Shown: positions 59,314 through 64,000 of the stretch, in pieces
How the letters are laid out: every line of letters begins with the position of its first letter
Position numbering within the stretch: the stretch's first letter is position 1
Assembly: GCA_030148065.1 (NCBI GenBank)
Contig: JASBUC010000016.1
Location: 1 to 64,000 of the forward strand
Reading direction: 5' to 3'
Source of the DNA: Legionellaceae bacterium
Lineage (GTDB): Bacteria > Pseudomonadota > Gammaproteobacteria > Legionellales > Legionellaceae
DNA length: 64,000 bases
Made by a program: the position numbers and the translations under genes
The notes under the pieces: model-generated
The model's input: the letters and a program-made list of their open reading frames with translations, nothing else
The model's database searches: none
Told to the model about the DNA's origin: nothing

Positions 59314-60462
59314 ATGGGAAGCAATTCATTCTTTCGCCCAGCGCCAGAAAAAACAGTGGTTCGCACCCCTGTTGCAGTTAAACTTAAAAATCAAGACAAC
59401 ACACCGCAAATCGAACTCTTTACCACTTATAATCCCATCGAAGCATTGGCAGAAATGGTCTATGACTATCTCGCCAGGATTAAAGATAGCATTGAAGACA
59501 GTGGTAAACCACACCAAGCATTAGAAGCCGGTCACTTCGATCTATTAATTAGAACCATCGAGCAACAGCAACGAGCCCTAATTCCAGCCTGTGCCAAAGA
59601 CAAAGACAGACTTTCAAAATTAATTGAGTTAACGATGAATGATCGACAAGACGTCATCAAAGAAATTGCTAACTCATTGCACACACTGGCACTTGATGCC
59701 ATTTTAAAAGAGCCTGCATACTTTAATCTACACAACGATGAAGCCGTGTCTGCCATTTTAAGTAAGGCTCCTCGCAGCAATCCTCTGCTTACAGACACGT
59801 TTTTACAAGCCATCGCTCGAAATGTACTGGCATGTCCCATTACGTATGTTGATCTAAAAGACGATGGCCTGTTGCCCCAGAAAAATTACTATGGCTATTC
59901 CCCTGAAGAGAGCAATGTTGAGCCTCTTGCACTAAAATCCAACAATGGCGCATTCCAGATGACAACGGATCTTAATAATCAAGATCGCGTTCAACATTAT
60001 GTGCTGAAAGAACGGTTGTTTATTTCCATTGAAGACATCCTAAAACGCCGTGAACAACAAATCCGTCATGCAACCTCTGCGTTTTTTAATAATCGTAAAG
60101 AATTAATAGAGCTATTGAGACAAATAGATCCACAAAATGAGAAAAGCGATGAGGAATTGATTGCCGAGCAACATGCCATACTGTGTGATTTAAATATTAA
60201 AAGCATTCCAACTAACACCTATGGGAATGGACTGCAACAAATCCTAAGTGATCAACTACTGCAACATCCAAACCGATTTCCAGCAAGCCATCAGGAAGAA
60301 CTTAGCGATACGGAATTAGAAGGCTCAAACAACAGTCTACTCAATGGCTGTAGCATCATGTTAGCCGCAAGGAAAAAAGATCTGGGGGTCTTCCTAGAGG
60401 CCAACAAGCCCGAGCTGCTAGAAGAAGCTCAAAAGCCACAAATTCTCGTTGCTGCTTGCTAG
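59314..60462 (+). CDS. Hypothetical protein, effector-like
   Basis: AGGTAGGAAAC immediately before the ATG at 59314 fixes the start, giving 382 residues; the in-frame ATG at 59275 has no site. The protein is soluble and mostly helical. The Glu- and Ser-rich stretch near the C-terminus (EELSDTELEGSN) resembles the E-block of Dot/Icm substrates, which is suggestive only. I recognise no domain. The 119 bases upstream are AT-rich and probably hold its promoter. Confidence 0.7.
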   Translation: MGSNSFFRPAPEKTVVRTPVAVKLKNQDNTPQIELFTTYNPIEALAEMVYDYLARIKDSIEDSGKPHQALEAGHFDLLIRTIEQQQRALIPACAKDKDRLSKLIELTMNDRQDVIKEIANSLHTLALDAILKEPAYFNLHNDEAVSAILSKAPRSNPLLTDTFLQAIARNVLACPITYVDLKDDGLLPQKNYYGYSPEESNVEPLALKSNNGAFQMTTDLNNQDRVQHYVLKERLFISIEDILKRREQQIRHATSAFFNNRKELIELLRQIDPQNEKSDEELIAEQHAILCDLNIKSIPTNTYGNGLQQILSDQLLQHPNRFPASHQEELSDTELEGSNNSLLNGCSIMLAARKKDLGVFLEANKPELLEEAQKPQILVAAC

Positions 60463-60483
60463 TACCGTGTCCATTTAAATGAA

Positions 60484-61551
60484 TTAAGTACTTTTTCTGA
60501 TTAAGATAATTGCTAACACCAAAAAAAGCAGTGGCGGGGTTAGCACTGTCATTAACGGTGGTAATTGATAGAGCATCGACAAGGGGACCATTAAATCATT
60601 CAACATGTAATAACCAAAGCCAATGGCTACCCCGGCTACTAATTTGGCGCCAATTGAGCTTTGTCGTAAGCCTCCAAAGACAAAAGGAAGTGCTAGCAAT
60701 AACATCACGACCGTGGTCACAGGTAACATAAAGCGCCGCCAAAAAATAAGCTCTTCTACAGTGCTGTTTAAATGGTGCGATTTTTTTAATTGTATCAATT
60801 GATAAAGAGAAGCAATTCCCTGTTGATCCAACTCTTTTCTCTTACGAGTTAATAGATAAATGGGTGGCTCCTCTTGCCACTTTTTTTTCTCAACGTTTGT
60901 GCTTGTGAGCGTTTTTTCATTAAAGCTGGTTTCCTTGACGTTTTCTAACCACCAATGATTTTCATTGTCTCTACTCGCTCCGGAAGCCGTTAGTGCACGA
61001 ATCAACTCATTGTGTTCATTAAATTCGTACTGAAATATACCCTTAAGCGACTTAGTCGTTAACGCTCTTTCAATAAAGATAAAGCTGTTGCCTTCTCGAA
61101 ACCAAGCGCCAGCGCCCACTGAAATTGCCTTGCCTTGACTAATGTAGCGCCCCTTTTCATTGCTAGCATATTCTGTCAACTTAGGCGCAAGACTCTCACC
61201 CAAAATAAAAACCAATAAGACCAAAAGAAAAAAGACCTTAAAAATCTGCCAGATGATTTGTAAAATGGAGTAGCCGCAGGCACGTATTGCCACCAACTCA
61301 TGATTGCTTGCAAGCGTGCTAAGACCAAGCATTGCCCCAAGTAGCGCCACCACTGGAAAAAAAGCAACCAATTGTGCTGGCAGCTGCATCAATATGTTAA
61401 GAAGGGCTTGCCAAATACCGTAGTCTCCTTTGCCAAGATCAGAAAACTCCCCAACAAATAAAATAAAGCTAATCAACCCCAATAAAAGACAACAAACCAA
61501 CAGAGTTGATCTTAAAACAGCACTGCAAAGATATCGATTAATCAATCTCAC
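60484..61551 (-). CDS. lptG: LPS export permease LptG
   Basis: LptG and LptF are the membrane subunits of the LptB2FG transporter that extracts LPS from the inner membrane. The 355 residues have six membrane segments in two groups of three with a large periplasmic loop (~residues 120-265), the YjgP/YjgQ pattern. It overlaps lptF by four bases (ATGA). The C-terminal part contains GYYMLNDLMVPLSMLYQLPP. Confidence 0.92.
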   Translation of the reverse strand: MRLINRYLCSAVLRSTLLVCCLLLGLISFILFVGEFSDLGKGDYGIWQALLNILMQLPAQLVAFFPVVALLGAMLGLSTLASNHELVAIRACGYSILQIIWQIFKVFFLLVLLVFILGESLAPKLTEYASNEKGRYISQGKAISVGAGAWFREGNSFIFIERALTTKSLKGIFQYEFNEHNELIRALTASGASRDNENHWWLENVKETSFNEKTLTSTNVEKKKWQEEPPIYLLTRKRKELDQQGIASLYQLIQLKKSHHLNSTVEELIFWRRFMLPVTTVVMLLLALPFVFGGLRQSSIGAKLVAGVAIGFGYYMLNDLMVPLSMLYQLPPLMTVLTPPLLFLVLAIILIRKST

Positions 61552-62615
61552 TTTTGCCTCACTTGTCTAAACCAGATTAAAAGCAAAGCCAACACAAAAA
61601 ATGTGCCATGCAGCCACCAAAGCCCTAACCAAAGCGGCGTTTTACCACTCAGTAGCCAATCGCGGCCAATGAACATAAAATTCGCATAAAAAACGTACAA
61701 TAAAATGGCTGGAATTAACAATGCAAACTTCCCCTGTCGGGGATCAACCTTTGCCAAAGGAATGGCAAGGAGTGCTAAGACTATCACCATGATAGGAATA
61801 GAGCTTCGCCAAATAAGTTCTGTTTTTAAGCGAAGATCCGTTGATGCCGCGTATAAAAGTGTTTTGCTTGGCAACGTTCGAACATCGTCTTTTACATCGA
61901 TGTTTAATGGGGGAATTTGATAAAAATAATCAGCAAAGCGCGTCACTTTAAAAGCGCCAGTACCGGGCGTCCCCTGATAAATAGCACCATCACTTAGGTT
62001 TATCATGCCACCATCAGCATCTTCTCTAAGAGCTGCCTGCTTGGCTCTCATAATTTCAAACCCTTGCTTTGCCTTATCAAGCCGTCTTGCAATGAACACA
62101 TTTTTAGCCTTGGAGTGGCCTTGATTAATTCCTTCAACGTAGATGACTTTTTCACCACCATTAATTAAACGAAATTGCTTGGGCGCAAGCGTCTTCACTA
62201 AAACATTAATGCCACCCTGTCGGATAAGCGTTGTTCTTAATTTAGAGACATTTGGGGCTAAGAATAATAAAAGAAGTGCCGTGATGGCACTTAAAAACAC
62301 TGCTAGTAACAATACTGTTTTAACCAGAGAGGCGTAGGAAAACCCACTAGCATGAAGGGCGATGATTTCTCGGTCAACGTAGAGCCGACTCAAGGCAAGC
62401 AGAGTCGCCACATAAAACCCCAAAGGCAAGATTAAGCCCAGTAAGTTTGGGATTTCAAGCATCATTAATTTGACAATCACTAAGCCTGGAAAACTACCAT
62501 TGGCAGCTCTTCCTACATAATGGACAAATTGATTACTTAAAAAGATCAGTAACAGCAAGGTGGTTAAGGCACACAAGGTGGTTAAAATTTCTTTACTGAT
62601 GTAGCGAAAGATCAC
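61548..62615 (-). CDS. lptF: LPS export permease LptF
   Basis: The 355-residue partner of LptG shows the same layout: membrane segments at ~12-32, ~55-78 and ~100-125, a periplasmic beta-domain to ~265, and three C-terminal segments. It starts MIFRYISKEIL, typical of LptF. It is divergent from pepA with 78 bases between the starts, the common gammaproteobacterial arrangement. Confidence 0.93.
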   Translation of the reverse strand: MIFRYISKEILTTLCALTTLLLLIFLSNQFVHYVGRAANGSFPGLVIVKLMMLEIPNLLGLILPLGFYVATLLALSRLYVDREIIALHASGFSYASLVKTVLLLAVFLSAITALLLLFLAPNVSKLRTTLIRQGGINVLVKTLAPKQFRLINGGEKVIYVEGINQGHSKAKNVFIARRLDKAKQGFEIMRAKQAALREDADGGMINLSDGAIYQGTPGTGAFKVTRFADYFYQIPPLNIDVKDDVRTLPSKTLLYAASTDLRLKTELIWRSSIPIMVIVLALLAIPLAKVDPRQGKFALLIPAILLYVFYANFMFIGRDWLLSGKTPLWLGLWWLHGTFFVLALLLIWFRQVRQK

Positions 62616-62693
62616 ACCTATTTCTCCAAATCAATGATCAGGCTCATTTTTTAAGTTACACTTATCGGCAATTAAAGGATCTAGAGGCGAATT

Positions 62694-64000
62694 ATGACAG
62701 AATTTAAGAAAATGGGTACCAAGGACGTACAATGCACCGTCACAGCATATTTTGAAAATGAAGCGCCACAGAGCTTTGCACCCAAAGAAAAACATCAAAG
62801 CCTCCTGTTAAGAGAGGGCAATACGACCACACTTTTAATCAACGCAGGAAAGCCAGAAAAGTACAATGAATCCGCACTTGAAGCACTCATTAAACTTACT
62901 ATTAATCAGACTAAAGAGTATGAGAGAGTAGCGCTTTCACTTCCTAAACCTGACAAGATGAGTGAGGCCGCTTTTTGTGAGAAGGTGGTGCGATATACTC
63001 TGCTAGCAAAGAGTAACCCCTTCAATTTAAAGAAAAAAGAAGAAAAAAATGAGTCTCTCCCTCAAACTTTTTTTCTAGACGCCATCAATGATAACGCGGT
63101 CAAACAAGGACAGGCACTCGCCTGTGCTCTAGAGTTGACCAAAGAGTTAGGAGACAGACCTGCCAATTTATGCACGCCCACTTTTTTAGCTGAGCAAGCC
63201 ACCTCTCTTAGCAAGGACTATCAAAACTTAAGCTGCAAAGTGCTCGATGAGCAAGCAATGCAAGAACTTAACATGAACACCCTCCTTGCTGTCTCACAAG
63301 GCTCAAAAGAGCCTGCAAAACTCATCGAGCTTAACTATCAAGGTGGTGCAAAAGAGGCACAACCTTATATTTTTGTGGGCAAAGGAATTACCTTTGACTC
63401 TGGTGGACTTTCACTGAAGCCGCCCGCTGGAATGGTTGAGATGAAATATGACATGTGTGGTGCAGCATCGGTTATTGGCCTATTAAAAGCGGTTGCAATG
63501 CTTGAACTACCTATTAATGTGATGGGAATTGTTGCTGCCAGTGAAAACCTGCCAAGCAGTGAGGCGGTGAAGCCCTCAGATGTGATAACCTCTATGGCAG
63601 GGCAAACCATCGAAATTTTAAACACTGATGCAGAGGGTCGCTTAGTGCTTTGTGATGCTCTAACTTATGCCCAACAATACAAGCCCAAGTCCTTGGTAGA
63701 CATCGCAACCTTAACAGGCGCTATGATCATTGCACTGGGATATCACACGAACGGCGTCATGAGTAATGATGAAGCCTTATGTGATAAACTCCTTACAGCT
63801 GGCAGAGATGCCAATGATCGAGCGTGGCAGCTGCCCATTTGGGAAGAATATGATGCTCAAATAGACAGTAATGTTGCAGACATTGCTAATGTTGGCGCCG
63901 ACAGAAGTGCTGGCTCCATTACAGCGGCTTGTTTTCTTGCACGTTTTTGCAAAGAGGTACCTTGGGCTCACATTGATTGTGCTGGCACGGCCTGGATCTC
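62694..64000 (+). CDS. pepA: Leucyl aminopeptidase PepA (3' end outside the window)
   Basis: The ATG at 62694 has GAGG eight bases upstream. The frame stays open to the last base, giving 435 codons of a protein usually ~500 residues long, so only the end is missing. M17 signatures are visible: VGKGITFDSGGLSLKP with the first metal site, KYDMCGAASV, and NTDAEGRLVL. PepA is a cytosolic zinc/manganese peptidase; in E. coli it also acts in site-specific recombination. Confidence 0.94.
   Translation, partial: MTEFKKMGTKDVQCTVTAYFENEAPQSFAPKEKHQSLLLREGNTTTLLINAGKPEKYNESALEALIKLTINQTKEYERVALSLPKPDKMSEAAFCEKVVRYTLLAKSNPFNLKKKEEKNESLPQTFFLDAINDNAVKQGQALACALELTKELGDRPANLCTPTFLAEQATSLSKDYQNLSCKVLDEQAMQELNMNTLLAVSQGSKEPAKLIELNYQGGAKEAQPYIFVGKGITFDSGGLSLKPPAGMVEMKYDMCGAASVIGLLKAVAMLELPINVMGIVAASENLPSSEAVKPSDVITSMAGQTIEILNTDAEGRLVLCDALTYAQQYKPKSLVDIATLTGAMIIALGYHTNGVMSNDEALCDKLLTAGRDANDRAWQLPIWEEYDAQIDSNVADIANVGADRSAGSITAACFLARFCKEVPWAHIDCAGTAWI

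Overview
The window looks like a chromosomal segment of a gammaproteobacterium, most probably from the Legionellales (Legionella/Coxiella side). The support is circumstantial but consistent. There is a Com1/DsbA-like periplasmic protein, a SUF operon ordered regulator-sufB-C-D-S-U-T, tandem MFS carriers, the usual gammaproteobacterial neighbourhoods (lolB with tRNA-Gln and prs, lptFG divergent from pepA, glyQS-gmhB), and several large proteins of the kind secreted by Dot/Icm-bearing bacteria. No rRNA or secretion-system gene is present, so the lineage and any effector role remain inferences.

Layout. 1-5959: a block of accessory genes. It holds a protein kinase domain protein whose start lies before the window, a small coupled ORF, a coiled-coil protein, and a striking Lys/His-rich protein. 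6134-11300: comEC, ggt, coaD and lolB. 11354-15315: a large acidic unknown protein where ispE usually sits, then tRNA-Gln, an inverted repeat, prs and a repeat element. 15316-22817: fis, a DUF945 protein, two MFS paralogues, epmA, and a phosphatase resembling Legionella WipA/WipB. 22814-28729: a complete seven-gene SUF iron-sulfur operon. 28934-34513: one giant CheB-CheR-PAS-GAF-GGDEF-EAL signalling protein. 34600-42821: murI, rsmJ, gmhB, glyS, glyQ, a Com1-like protein and uvrD. 42869-50813: a block of about 7 kb (unknown gene, feoCBA, zapE, a hydrolase, an ABC exporter) bracketed by inverted copies of a tandem structured repeat. 50880-60462: a membrane protein of unknown function, an acetoin module (alsD, alsS and two small membrane proteins), a secreted M28 aminopeptidase, malic enzyme and another unknown protein. 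60484-64000: lptG, lptF and the start of pepA.

Functional links. The SUF operon and a feoABC operon with a convincing Fur-box promoter together cover ferrous iron uptake and cluster assembly. Malic enzyme can supply pyruvate, and alsS/alsD would convert it to acetoin. glyQS-gmhB-rsmJ-murI form a housekeeping run with overlapping or closely spaced genes.

The most unusual material is non-coding. One repeat family (three copies) carries paired hairpins whose loops are complementary. A second family (164-165 bp units) shows compensatory base changes in its stems and begins exactly at the stop codons of the two genes that bound the 7-kb block. A MITE-like element with flanking direct repeats lies at the feoC stop, and a 28-nt inverted repeat surrounds a promoter-like stretch before prs.
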